Positions 10,188-20,376 of a stretch of 64,000 nucleotides of DNA are shown here, one piece after another. Source of the stretch: an uncultured Pelagibacteraceae bacterium (lineage in GTDB: Bacteria; Pseudomonadota; Alphaproteobacteria; Pelagibacterales; Pelagibacteraceae); assembly GCA_902569405.1 (NCBI GenBank), contig CACFTX010000001.1, positions 62,001 through 126,000 on the forward strand, written 5' to 3'. Within the stretch, counting starts at the first letter, position 1. Every line of letters starts with the position of its first letter. The notes under the pieces are model-generated. The model was not told the origin of the DNA, ran no database searches, and was given only the letters and a program-made list of their open reading frames with translations. Both the position numbers and the translations under genes were made by a program.

Positions 10188-10655
10188 ATGCTTAAAAATA
10201 AATTTGTATCTTTTGTTTTTTTTCTAGCAGTAACATATCTAGCTTCATTTATTGGCAGTGTTTCAACTTTATCATCTAAAGAACCATGGTATTCTACTTT
10301 AAATAAATCTTTTCTTACACCTCCAGATTGGATTTTTGCACCTGTTTGGACCACACTGTATCTTTTTATGTCGATTGCAATTTGGAACGTTTGGCGTAAA
10401 AATAATAGAAATATAAATTTAATTTACATTTATCTAATCCATTTATTTTTTAATACAACTTGGAGTATAGTTTTTTTTGTTTATCACAGCATTTCTGTTG
10501 CACTAATCAATCTAATTATAATTATTCTTTTTATTATTTATTTAATGTTAAAGTTTAAAGATTTAAGTAATTTAAGTTTTTATTTAATGATTCCATATTT
10601 ACTTTGGAGTTGTTATGCCTTAATTCTAAATTTAACTTTACTTGTTTTGAATTAA
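10188..10655 (+). CDS. TspO/MBR family protein
   Basis: PWYSTLNKSFLTPPDWIFAPVWTTLYLFMSIAIW; ORF opens at 10167, ATG at 10188 preferred. Confidence 0.9.
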   Translation: MLKNKFVSFVFFLAVTYLASFIGSVSTLSSKEPWYSTLNKSFLTPPDWIFAPVWTTLYLFMSIAIWNVWRKNNRNINLIYIYLIHLFFNTTWSIVFFVYHSISVALINLIIIILFIIYLMLKFKDLSNLSFYLMIPYLLWSCYALILNLTLLVLN

Positions 10656-10657
10656 TT

Positions 10658-11761
10658 ATGGATGATGTAGTTATAATTGGTGGTGGAATTATTGGTGCTG
10701 CTACTGCATATTTTTTGTCAAAAGAAGGAAGAAAAGTTAAAGTTATAGAAAGAGATCCGACATATAAAAAAGCTTCTTTTCCATTATCCCTTGGTGGATT
10801 TAGAAGGCAATTTTATCAAAAAGAAAATATTTTGTTAGGAAAATTTGCAAAGGAATTTATTTATCAAATTCCAAGTTTATTAAAAACAAAACAAAACCCA
10901 AACCCTACAGCTAGTATGGTGCCGAATGGCTATCTGCTTATGTTTGGCCCAGAACATGCTGAAGAGCAATACAGGGCTTTAGAAAATCATAAAGCTTGTG
11001 ATGCTGGAACGAAAAATATTAAAGGTAGTGATTTAAAAGATATATTCCCATATATAAACAGCGAAGGTATTGAAACAGCAACATATACTGATGATAAAAA
11101 TGAAGGATGGATTGATCCTTTTTTATTTCATAGTGCATTAAAAAGTAAAGCCTCTGAACTTGGCGCTGAATTTATTAAAGGTGATGTAAAAAGTATTACA
11201 GAGATAAAAGCTAAAACTATTATTTCAGCTGCCGGATGTTGGACTAAAGAATTATTAAATGATATTCCAGTTGTTCCTCAAAAACACACCGTATTTAGAG
11301 TAAAATGTCCAACTCATATTCCTGAAATGCCTTTGACAGGTGATCTAACAACAGGAGTTTATTGGCGACCAGAAGGAAAAGAATATTTAGCTGGATCACC
11401 CAATTCTGTTTTTGATGCGGAAGACTTGGAACCAGCATGGAATGATTTTGAAGAATTAGTTTGGCCAGCGTTGGCTAAAAGAATCTCTGTATTTGAAGAG
11501 TTAAAATTAACAGGTGGCTGGGCCGGATATTATGATTGTAACAAATTAGATAATAATGCAGTAGTCGGCAAACACCCAAAATATGAAAATGTATATATTG
11601 CTTCTGGTTTTACCGGAAGAGGTTTAATGCAAGCACCAGGAATTGGACGAGCATTAACTGAATTAATTACCACTGGATCCTATCGATCTATAGATATAAG
11701 TTGTTTTGATGTAGAAAGAGTTTTGCAAAAAAATGCAAGACCAGAACCTTATGTTTTATAA
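10658..11761 (+). CDS. FAD-dependent oxidoreductase (DAO/DadA family)
   Basis: MDDVVIIGGGIIGAATAYFLSKEG at ATG 10658 (the ORF track start at 10604 is too early); C-terminal GFTGRGLMQAPGIGRALTELI. Confidence 0.87.
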   Translation: MDDVVIIGGGIIGAATAYFLSKEGRKVKVIERDPTYKKASFPLSLGGFRRQFYQKENILLGKFAKEFIYQIPSLLKTKQNPNPTASMVPNGYLLMFGPEHAEEQYRALENHKACDAGTKNIKGSDLKDIFPYINSEGIETATYTDDKNEGWIDPFLFHSALKSKASELGAEFIKGDVKSITEIKAKTIISAAGCWTKELLNDIPVVPQKHTVFRVKCPTHIPEMPLTGDLTTGVYWRPEGKEYLAGSPNSVFDAEDLEPAWNDFEELVWPALAKRISVFEELKLTGGWAGYYDCNKLDNNAVVGKHPKYENVYIASGFTGRGLMQAPGIGRALTELITTGSYRSIDISCFDVERVLQKNARPEPYVL

Positions 11762-12463
11762 ATGAGTAATATATATAATTTTTTTTCACTTTCAATTTAT
11801 AGAGATAAAATAAAGCTATCTGAAAAAAATAAAAAAGAAATGGTTGAAGAAATTTTAAAAATGAAAAAAGATTCTGACAAAGGTTTAAAACCTATTCAGA
11901 ATGCCTGGACAGGAGATACACATGGACATGAATACTTATATAAAAATGAAAAGTTCCATTTGTTTTATAAAGAAGTAGAGAAACATATAATAAATTATAT
12001 GAATCATTTTGAATTAGATGTTAATAAATTAGAATTTTATTTTCAAAGATCGTGGGCCACTTTGTCTAATTCTCAGGAACATATTTCAGCACATGATCAC
12101 TCACAATCAAATTTATCATTTGCTTACTACCTAAAAAAGAAAAAAGGTGACGCGCAATTTGTTTTAATAGACAAAACAAAACATAATGAATTTATACCTC
12201 AATTATTCACTTCGGTTTCTGCGGATAGAAATAAAATTTTTAAAAAAAGAACTACATCAAATATTGCAAGGATAAATATTGACCCTGAAGAAGATGATAT
12301 TATTATTTTTCCTTCAAAGACTCTTCACGGAACTCAAAAAAATATAAACAACAGTGAGAGAATATCAATCTCAGCTGATGTATCTATATTAGCAAAAGAA
12401 TCAAAAAATTTAGAACATTTAACTCCTCCATTTAAAGAATGGAAAAAATTTGAAAATGCATGA
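11762..12463 (+). CDS. Putative 2OG-Fe(II) oxygenase-like protein (TIGR02466-type)
   Basis: HISAHDHSQSNLSFAYYLKK ... IIIFPSKTLHGTQKN jelly-roll-like His/Asp/His pattern. Confidence 0.65.
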   Translation: MSNIYNFFSLSIYRDKIKLSEKNKKEMVEEILKMKKDSDKGLKPIQNAWTGDTHGHEYLYKNEKFHLFYKEVEKHIINYMNHFELDVNKLEFYFQRSWATLSNSQEHISAHDHSQSNLSFAYYLKKKKGDAQFVLIDKTKHNEFIPQLFTSVSADRNKIFKKRTTSNIARINIDPEEDDIIIFPSKTLHGTQKNINNSERISISADVSILAKESKNLEHLTPPFKEWKKFENA

Positions 12464-13416
12464 AAGATAAAAAAATTATTCAACCCGTTATGGGAACAAA
12501 AGTTCCAAGGTTTGCAGGACCCAATACATTTGCAAGACTTCCAGAATTGAGAGATGTTGAAAGTTGTGATGTAGCTATTGTAGGAATACCTTTTGATGCA
12601 GGAACAAGTTATCGTCCAGGCGCTAGGTTTGGTCCACAAAGCATTAGACAAGCATCAAGACACTTAAGAACCAACTATCACCCTAATTATGATGCGGAAC
12701 CTTTTAAAACTCAACAAGTTGCTGACGCTGGAGACATAACTTGTAATCCATTTAATATTGATGAAGCAATTAAGCAAATTGAAAAAGGAGCAACAGAATT
12801 ATTAGAAAAAGTAGGAGGAATAATTAGTATGGGGGGAGACCACACAATTGCATTTCCATTACTTAGGTCAATAAACAAAATTAACAAAGGACCAGTAGCG
12901 TTAGTTCATTTTGATGCCCACCTAGATACGTGGGACACATATTTTGGTGCTCCTTATACTCACGGAACGCCATTTAGAAGAGCGAGAGAAGAAAATTTGT
13001 TTTTAGATGATGCTTCAATGCATGTTGGTATAAGAGGACCTCTTTATAGTAGAGATGATTTAAAAAATGACGCAAGTTTCGGTTTTAAAATAATCCATTG
13101 CGATCAATTTCAAACAGAAGGGATTGATAAAATAGTTGAAAGAATTAAAAAAAGAGTAGGTAACAATCCGTTATATTTATCAATAGATATAGACGTTTTA
13201 GATCCTGCACATGCTCCAGGAACAGGTACTCCAGAAATAGCAGGCATGACAACAAGAGAAATGGTAAATGTATTAAGAGGACTTTCAGGAATGAATTTAA
13301 TATCTGCGGATGTAGTTGAAGTTGCACCCGCTTATGATCATGCGGAACTTACATCACTTGCTGCAGCAACTATAATTTATGAATTAACAAATTTGTTTGC
13401 AAATAAAAAACTTTAA
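12460..13416 (+). CDS. Agmatinase/ureohydrolase family protein
   Basis: GGDHTIAFPLL, HFDAHLDTWD, SIDIDVLDPAHAPGTGTPE Mn-binding motifs. Confidence 0.9.
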   Translation: MKDKKIIQPVMGTKVPRFAGPNTFARLPELRDVESCDVAIVGIPFDAGTSYRPGARFGPQSIRQASRHLRTNYHPNYDAEPFKTQQVADAGDITCNPFNIDEAIKQIEKGATELLEKVGGIISMGGDHTIAFPLLRSINKINKGPVALVHFDAHLDTWDTYFGAPYTHGTPFRRAREENLFLDDASMHVGIRGPLYSRDDLKNDASFGFKIIHCDQFQTEGIDKIVERIKKRVGNNPLYLSIDIDVLDPAHAPGTGTPEIAGMTTREMVNVLRGLSGMNLISADVVEVAPAYDHAELTSLAAATIIYELTNLFANKKL

Positions 13417-13430
13417 GCTAAATTTGTCGG

Positions 13431-14864
13431 ATGTTAGATAAAAAAAACTTTTACATTGATGGAAATTGGATTTCTCCAATAGAACCAAGAAACTACAAAG
13501 TAATTGACCCTTCTAATGAAGAACCGTGTGCGGAGATATCTTTAGGAGGGAAAAAGGATGTAGATAAAGCAGTTAGCGCAGCAAAAAAAGCTTTTGAAAC
13601 TTGGGCTTTCTCAAAAAAAGAAGAAAGATTAGAATTATTAGAAAAACTTTACGTTATTTATAAAAAACGTTGGGCAGAAATGGCAAAAATTATTTCTCTT
13701 GAAATGGGAGCTCCGATGAAATTTTCTACTGAAATGCAAGCTGCAACAGGAGCTAGTCATATTAAGTCTTTTAAAAATATATTAAAGGATTTTCAATTTG
13801 AAAAAGATTTAGGAGAAGAAAAGAATAATCAAAAATTATTATATGAGCCAAAAGGAGTTTGTGCTTTGATTACACCTTGGAATTGGCCAATAAATCAGGT
13901 TAATTTAAAAGTAATTCCTGCGTTAGCATCAGGATGTACTGTAGTTTTAAAACCATCCGAGATTGCACCTTTATCATCAATGTTACTTGCAGAAATGATC
14001 GATGAAGTAAAATTTCCTTCTGGAGTTTTTAATTTAGTAAATGGAGATGGTGCTGTCACTGGCGATGCTTTAACTAGTCATCCTGATATAAATATGATTT
14101 CTTTTACAGGCTCCACAAGAGCTGGCGCGTTGATTTCTAAAAATGCTGCTAAAGATTTTAAAAGAATAAGCTTAGAACTAGGTGGAAAAGGTGCAAATAT
14201 AATATTTAAAGACGCAGATTCTGAAGCAGTAGCAAGAGGTGTTTTAAGATGTTTTAGAAATTCAGGACAATCCTGCAATGCTCCTACAAGAATGCTTGTT
14301 GAAAAATCAATTTACAATGAAACTGTAGAAAAAGTAAAAGAATTAGCAAATAATACAAAAGTAGATTCTCCAGAAAAAGACGGTGAGCATATTGGACCAG
14401 TAGTTTCAGAAGTACAATTTAATAAAATTCAAACTTTAATTCAAAAAGGAATAGACGAAGGTGCAAAATTAATTGCAGGTGGAACTGGCAAACCTAAAGG
14501 TTTAGAAAAAGGATATTATGTAAAACCAACTGTTTTTGCAGATGTTAATAACCAAATGGAAATTGCAAGAACTGAAATTTTTGGTCCTGTACTATCTATA
14601 ATACCTTTTGAAAATGAAGATGAAGCTATTTCAATTGCTAATGATACTCCGTATGGTTTGACAAATTATATTCAAACACAAGACAAAGAAAAAGTTAAAA
14701 GAGTTGCAAGAAAACTTAGGTCTGGAATGGTAGATGTAAATGGAGTTGGTATAGCTGTAGCTTCACCTTTCGGTGGATATAAACATTCTGGTATTGGTAG
14801 AGAAGCTGGAACCGAAGGATTAATAGAGTTTTTAGAAGTTAAAACGGTTGGTGGCTGGAATTAA
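13431..14864 (+). CDS. Aldehyde dehydrogenase family protein
   Basis: ELGGKGANIIF, FRNSGQSCNAPTRM, EIFGPVLSI. Confidence 0.93.
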   Translation: MLDKKNFYIDGNWISPIEPRNYKVIDPSNEEPCAEISLGGKKDVDKAVSAAKKAFETWAFSKKEERLELLEKLYVIYKKRWAEMAKIISLEMGAPMKFSTEMQAATGASHIKSFKNILKDFQFEKDLGEEKNNQKLLYEPKGVCALITPWNWPINQVNLKVIPALASGCTVVLKPSEIAPLSSMLLAEMIDEVKFPSGVFNLVNGDGAVTGDALTSHPDINMISFTGSTRAGALISKNAAKDFKRISLELGGKGANIIFKDADSEAVARGVLRCFRNSGQSCNAPTRMLVEKSIYNETVEKVKELANNTKVDSPEKDGEHIGPVVSEVQFNKIQTLIQKGIDEGAKLIAGGTGKPKGLEKGYYVKPTVFADVNNQMEIARTEIFGPVLSIIPFENEDEAISIANDTPYGLTNYIQTQDKEKVKRVARKLRSGMVDVNGVGIAVASPFGGYKHSGIGREAGTEGLIEFLEVKTVGGWN

Positions 14865-16051
14865 TTAATAATAGATTTATTTTTTACCCCTTCTAAAAAA
14901 GATAAACATTTTTTAATTTCACTTAATTTTATAAATTCATCTATTTTATGAGCCTGTTCAATTGAACCTGGTCCACAAACGGCAGTGCTTATTCCTATTT
15001 CTTGAAATAAACCAGCCTCTGTTCCAAATGAAACAACTTCTCTAGAGTTATCACCAGTAATACTAGATACAAATTCACATGCTTCTGAGTTTTCCACTCT
15101 ATCAAAACCGATAATTTCTCCAATTATTTCTTTCTTAATTGATGAGTTTGTAAAAACTTTTTTCATTTCTGGAAGCAATACTTCATTTGCGTATTTGTCT
15201 AGTTCTGTATTTAAAAATACTCCGTCTTCTTTAACCACAGGTCTTGTTTCCCAATTTACAAAACATTTATCAGCAATTACATTGTGTGCTATGCCACCAA
15301 AAATTCCTCCTATTTGAAGAGTAGAATGTGGAGGATCAAAAATTGAATTTTTTGGTGTTCTATCTTTTAGTTTCTCTCGTAATTCTATTAATTTATTTAC
15401 ATACCTCGCTGCATATTCAACAGCACTTACACCTTTGTGGGGTTGAGAACTATGACCAGCCAAACCTTCAAAATAAGTTGTATATTCATAACAACCTTTA
15501 TGAGCGTCAATTATTTTCATATTTGTTGGTTCACCAACAATACATATTCCTTTTTTTATTCCTCTTTTTTTTAACTCTTCAATTAAAATAGGAGCTCCCT
15601 TGCATGCAGTTTCTTCGTCAAAAGTAAACGAAAAATGAATATCTCTATCCAATTTTGATTTTGAAAAAATTGGTGCATAGGCTAGAGCGCATGCAATGAA
15701 ACCTTTCATATCACAAGAGCCTCTTCCATAAAGTTTATCATCTTTTATTTTTACTTTAAATGGATCTGTAGACCATCCTTTGGATACAGGAACAACATCT
15801 GTATGACCAGAAAGTATAATTGGTGCTTTTCCGTTTGGTTTTTTTGATTTTAGAGTTGCAAAAAGATTGACTCTTTTTTTATCTTCATCAAAAGTTTTGA
15901 AAGATGTTGCGCCTAATTTTTTTAATATTTCATCGCAGTAGGCAATTAACTGATTATTATCCTCACCTGAAATAGTTTTGAAGGCTATTAAATCCGATAG
16001 TATTTTAATTGAATTTTCATACAATGTTTCTAAATTATTTTCTGTACTCAT
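14861..16051 (-). CDS. argE: M20 family peptidase, acetylornithine deacetylase-like
   Basis: LSGHTDVVPVSKGWSTDPF, GRGSCDMKGF, FDEETACKGAP; ATG 16051 preferred over 16063. Confidence 0.85.
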   Translation of the reverse strand: MSTENNLETLYENSIKILSDLIAFKTISGEDNNQLIAYCDEILKKLGATSFKTFDEDKKRVNLFATLKSKKPNGKAPIILSGHTDVVPVSKGWSTDPFKVKIKDDKLYGRGSCDMKGFIACALAYAPIFSKSKLDRDIHFSFTFDEETACKGAPILIEELKKRGIKKGICIVGEPTNMKIIDAHKGCYEYTTYFEGLAGHSSQPHKGVSAVEYAARYVNKLIELREKLKDRTPKNSIFDPPHSTLQIGGIFGGIAHNVIADKCFVNWETRPVVKEDGVFLNTELDKYANEVLLPEMKKVFTNSSIKKEIIGEIIGFDRVENSEACEFVSSITGDNSREVVSFGTEAGLFQEIGISTAVCGPGSIEQAHKIDEFIKLSEIKKCLSFLEGVKNKSIIN

Positions 16052-16078
16052 ATTTAATATCAATTATATATTAAATTC

Positions 16079-16420
16079 ATGAAAGAACAAATAACCTACG
16101 ATATATTTGATAAAGTGGATATAAGACTTGGTACTGTAATATCAGTAAAAAAAAATGAAAAAGCAAAGAAACCTTCATTAGTTGTTGAGGTAGACTTTGG
16201 AAAAGTAATTGGAATAAAACAATCATCAGCACAAATAACACATTATTACAATGAAGAAAACTTATTGGGAAAACAAGTCATTGGAGTTTGTAACTTTCCA
16301 GAAAAAAATATTGCTGGTATAAAATCACAAGTTTTAATTTTGGGATCTATAGACAATGAAGGTAGAGTAACTCTAGTTCATCCATCTCAAAAAGCAGAAA
16401 ATGGTTTACCAATAGCTTAA
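16079..16420 (+). CDS. CsaA-like tRNA-binding domain protein
   Basis: FDKVDIRLGTVISVKKNEKAKKPSLVVEVDFG...KQVIGVCNFP. Confidence 0.88.
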   Translation: MKEQITYDIFDKVDIRLGTVISVKKNEKAKKPSLVVEVDFGKVIGIKQSSAQITHYYNEENLLGKQVIGVCNFPEKNIAGIKSQVLILGSIDNEGRVTLVHPSQKAENGLPIA

Positions 16421-16424
16421 TTCT

Positions 16425-17015
16425 ATGCACCCTGAGCTTTTGTCACTATCATTATTTATGCTTGGCACAAGCTGTTCACCCGGTCCTAACAATATAGTAG
16501 CATCTTATTCTGGTTTTAATTTTGGAGTAATAAAAACTTTTCCACACATGTTAGGAGTAATTTTTGGATTTACTTCAGTGGTATGTGTATTAAATTTTGG
16601 TTTAATTAATATTTTTAAACTTTATCCATTAATCCAGGAAATATTGAAAATTTCTGGATCTATTTTTTTAGTTTATTTAGCATATAAAATAGCGTTCTCT
16701 AAAAATATAAAAGAAAATAAAAAAGAAAATCCAGTCAAATTTATAGAAACTTTTTTTTTTCAGTTTCTAAACCCCAAAGGAGTAATTGTAGCAATTATTA
16801 TTGTTTCTACTTATGTTGAAAGTGGAACTAATTTTATCAATTATTCATTTTGGGTTATTCTTGTTTCTTTCCTGTGCGCGCTCATAAGTATCACTTTTTG
16901 GACTTTTGTTGGTAAATTTTTTAGAAGATTTGCGACAAATGAGAAATTTATTAAGGTATTTAATTATATTATGTCATCTTTTTTATTGGCCTGTATTGCA
17001 ACATTTTATCTATAA
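16425..17015 (+). CDS. LysE/RhtB family exporter
   Basis: CSPGPNNIVASYSGFNFG and FLNPKGVIVAI LysE motifs. Confidence 0.85.
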   Translation: MHPELLSLSLFMLGTSCSPGPNNIVASYSGFNFGVIKTFPHMLGVIFGFTSVVCVLNFGLINIFKLYPLIQEILKISGSIFLVYLAYKIAFSKNIKENKKENPVKFIETFFFQFLNPKGVIVAIIIVSTYVESGTNFINYSFWVILVSFLCALISITFWTFVGKFFRRFATNEKFIKVFNYIMSSFLLACIATFYL

Positions 17016-17059
17016 TTTGATTCATAATTTAGACGAAATAATCTATAAGATGTAAAATT

Positions 17060-19729
17060 ATGAAACCTGGAAATAAAAATTCTTACAAATCATTGAAATC
17101 TATAAATATAAACGGAAAAGATTATAAGTATTATTCTTTAGTTGAAGCAGAAAAAAATGGACTTACAAATATTTCAAAATTACCAAAATCTTTAAAAGTT
17201 CTTTTAGAAAATTTACTTAGATATGAGGATGATTTATCAGTTACAAAAGATCAAATAGAGGCAATTAAAAATTGGATTAAAGAGAAAAAATCTTCTACAG
17301 AGATTGCGTATAGACCAGCAAGGGTTTTGTTGCAAGATTATACTGGAATACCTGCTGTTGCAGACTTAGCTGCAATGCGTGAAGCTGTAAAAGAAAAAAA
17401 TAAAGACCCAAATACTATTAATCCTCTGTCTTCAGTGGACTTGGTGATTGATCATTCAGTCCAGGTTGATCAATCAGCAAAATCAGATTCTTTTGAAAAA
17501 AATGTAGATATTGAATTTAAAAGAAATGGTGAAAGATATTCTTTTTTAAAATGGGGCCAACAAGCATTTAATAATTTTAGGATTGTTCCTCCGGGAACAG
17601 GTATTTGCCATCAAGTTAATTTGGAATATTTATCAAAAGTAGTTTGGTCAGAAAAATATCAAGATGACGAATATTTATTTCCAGACACATTAGTTGGAAC
17701 TGATAGCCATACAACTATGGTTAACGGATTGTCAGTTCTTGGCTGGGGAGTTGGTGGAATAGAAGCAGAGGCAGGAATGTTAGGACAACCAATTTCTATG
17801 TTAATTCCTGAAGTAATAGGTTTTGAGCTTAAAAATAAAATGCCTGAAGGAACTACAGCTACAGATTTAGTTTTAACAGTTGTAAAAATTTTAAGAGACA
17901 AAGGTGTTGTTGGAAAATTTGTTGAATTTTATGGAGAGGGATTAAAAAATCTTACTCTTGCTGATAGAGCAACTATTGCAAATATGGCTCCTGAATATGG
18001 TGCCACATGTGGTTTTTTTCCAATAGATGATGAAACTTTAAAATATTTGAGATTCTCAGGAAGAGATGAACATGCTGTTATTGTAGTAGAAAAATATGCA
18101 AAAGAGCAAGGTTTTTGGGCTAGTGATCAAATTGAATTTACTAATACAGTTTCGCTTGATATGTCTTCTATTGTCCCAACTATTTCTGGACCAAAAAGAC
18201 CTCAAGATAAAGTATTATTAAATGAAGCATCAGATGAGTTTAAAAAAGTATTTGAAAATATTACAGAAAGAAAAGAAAAAAACACTTCAAAAGTTAATGG
18301 AACTGATTTTGAAATTAAAGATGGTTCTATATTAATTGCAGCAATTACATCATGCACAAATACATCTAACCCAAATGTTTTAATTGGTGCAGGATTATTG
18401 GCAAAAAAAGCAGTTGAATTAGGATTAGAAACAAAACCTTGGGTCAAGACTTCATTGGCTCCAGGATCGCAAGTTGTGACTGATTATTTAGAAAAAGCTG
18501 GACTAAGCAAATATTTAGATCACCTAGGTTTTAATTTAGTAGGATATGGATGCACAACATGTATAGGAAACTCTGGTCCATTGCCTGAAAATATTATTGA
18601 GGCAATAGAAAAAAAAAATATATACGGAGTATCGGTTTTATCTGGTAATAGAAATTTCGAAGGTCGTATTTCACCAAATATTAAAGCAAACTATCTAGCT
18701 TCACCACCACTTGTTGTTGCTTATGCTTTAGCCGGTCATATGGAGGTAGATTTATATAAAGATCCTTTAGGAAAAGATAAAAATGGCAAAGATGTATATC
18801 TAAAAAATATATGGCCTTCAAATAAAGAAATAGAAGAAACTTTAAGAGAAGCATTAAACCCTGAAATGTTTGTTAAAAGATATTCAAACGTTTCAGAAGG
18901 ACCAATTCAATGGCAAAAAATCAAAACTGAAAAAAGTAGTATTTATAATTGGGATCATGGATCAACTTATGTAAAAAAACCCCCCTTCTTTGATAACCTA
19001 CCGGACGAACCAGAAGGATTTAAAGAAATAAAAGATGCAAGACCACTATTAATTTTAGGAGACATGATTACAACAGATCATATATCTCCAGCTGGGTCGA
19101 TTCAAAAAGAAAGTCCTACAGGCGAATACTTTATGGAACACCAAATTTTGCCAAAAGATTATAATTCTTATGGTTCAAGAAGAGGAAACCATGAAGTTAT
19201 GATGAGAGGGACGTTTGCAAATATAAGAATTAGAAATGAAATGGCTCCAGAAACAGAAGGTGGATTTACAAAAATGTATCCTGAGGGGAAAGTAATGCCT
19301 ATTTATGATGCGGTTGTGGAGTATAAAAAAAGAGGCACAGATTTAATAGTTATAGGTGGCAAAGAATATGGAACTGGCTCATCTAGAGACTGGGCAGCAA
19401 AGGGCACAAAACTGCTTGGTGTTAAAGCGGTAATAGCAGAAAGTTTTGAAAGAATACATAGGTCAAATTTAATAGGAATGGGAATATTGCCACTACAGTT
19501 TATTGAAAACATGGATAGAAAAAAACTTAATTTAAAAGGGTCTGAATTAATAAGTGTTATTAATTTAGAAAAAGGTATTAACCCATCAGAAAAAGTTGAG
19601 TTACATATTAAGTATGTTACTGGAGATATTAAAAAAATTAAAACATTATGCAGAATTGATACAAAAAATGAATTGGAGTATTATAAAAACGGCGGAATAC
19701 TTCAATACGTTTTAAGAAATATGATTTGA
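17060..19729 (+). CDS. acnA: Aconitate hydratase A
   Basis: 889 aa; TSCTNTSNPNVLIGAGLLAKKA, GDMITTDHISPAGSI, GGKEYGTGSSRDWAAKGT. Confidence 0.97.
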   Translation: MKPGNKNSYKSLKSININGKDYKYYSLVEAEKNGLTNISKLPKSLKVLLENLLRYEDDLSVTKDQIEAIKNWIKEKKSSTEIAYRPARVLLQDYTGIPAVADLAAMREAVKEKNKDPNTINPLSSVDLVIDHSVQVDQSAKSDSFEKNVDIEFKRNGERYSFLKWGQQAFNNFRIVPPGTGICHQVNLEYLSKVVWSEKYQDDEYLFPDTLVGTDSHTTMVNGLSVLGWGVGGIEAEAGMLGQPISMLIPEVIGFELKNKMPEGTTATDLVLTVVKILRDKGVVGKFVEFYGEGLKNLTLADRATIANMAPEYGATCGFFPIDDETLKYLRFSGRDEHAVIVVEKYAKEQGFWASDQIEFTNTVSLDMSSIVPTISGPKRPQDKVLLNEASDEFKKVFENITERKEKNTSKVNGTDFEIKDGSILIAAITSCTNTSNPNVLIGAGLLAKKAVELGLETKPWVKTSLAPGSQVVTDYLEKAGLSKYLDHLGFNLVGYGCTTCIGNSGPLPENIIEAIEKKNIYGVSVLSGNRNFEGRISPNIKANYLASPPLVVAYALAGHMEVDLYKDPLGKDKNGKDVYLKNIWPSNKEIEETLREALNPEMFVKRYSNVSEGPIQWQKIKTEKSSIYNWDHGSTYVKKPPFFDNLPDEPEGFKEIKDARPLLILGDMITTDHISPAGSIQKESPTGEYFMEHQILPKDYNSYGSRRGNHEVMMRGTFANIRIRNEMAPETEGGFTKMYPEGKVMPIYDAVVEYKKRGTDLIVIGGKEYGTGSSRDWAAKGTKLLGVKAVIAESFERIHRSNLIGMGILPLQFIENMDRKKLNLKGSELISVINLEKGINPSEKVELHIKYVTGDIKKIKTLCRIDTKNELEYYKNGGILQYVLRNMI

Positions 19730-19731
19730 AC

Positions 19732-20376
19732 ATGGACGAAAATATACCAGCAGCAGAAATAAATAACAGAAATCAAAGAGTTAAAGATTTTTTTATTAAA
19801 CGTAAAAAGCAAATAATTACAATATTTACAATTATTATCTTAATTGTTTTTGGTTATTTTATATATCAAGATTTTCAAAAAAAAAATAAAATTAAAATTG
19901 CGGATGAATATAGTGAAGTAACATTAGATTATTTTTCAGGAAATAAAAAAAATACAAAAGAAAAATTGATAAACATTATAAAAAAGAAGGACAAAACTTA
20001 CTCTCCATTATCCTTATATTTTTTAATAGACCAAGATATTGTTATTGAAAAAAATAAAATTAATGAACTTTTTGATGTAATAATAAATGATACTAATTTA
20101 GAGAAAGAAATTAAAAATTTAGTAATTTATAAAAAAGCTCTTTTTAATTCAGAGTTTGAAACAGAAAACAATCTTATTAAAATTTTGAATCCTATAATAA
20201 GCTCTGAAAGTATATGGAAATCACATGCGCTTTATTTAATGGCAGAATATTTTTATTTTAAAAATGAAAAGCAAAAATCAAAAGAATTTTTTCAGAAAAT
20301 TATAAGTTTAGAAAAAAGTGACCCATCTATTAAAAAAGAATCAGAAAAAAGATTAAATAGAGATTTTAGTGAATAA
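19732..20376 (+). CDS. YfgM-like TPR membrane protein
   Basis: Single N-terminal TM plus helical repeats, upstream of a bamB-like gene. Confidence 0.6.
   Translation: MDENIPAAEINNRNQRVKDFFIKRKKQIITIFTIIILIVFGYFIYQDFQKKNKIKIADEYSEVTLDYFSGNKKNTKEKLINIIKKKDKTYSPLSLYFLIDQDIVIEKNKINELFDVIINDTNLEKEIKNLVIYKKALFNSEFETENNLIKILNPIISSESIWKSHALYLMAEYFYFKNEKQKSKEFFQKIISLEKSDPSIKKESEKRLNRDFSE

Noticed and set aside
12334-12651. 105-aa minus-strand ORF
   Set aside because: Antisense to the 2OG oxygenase-like and agmatinase genes; low-complexity Ser/Cys/Phe composition.
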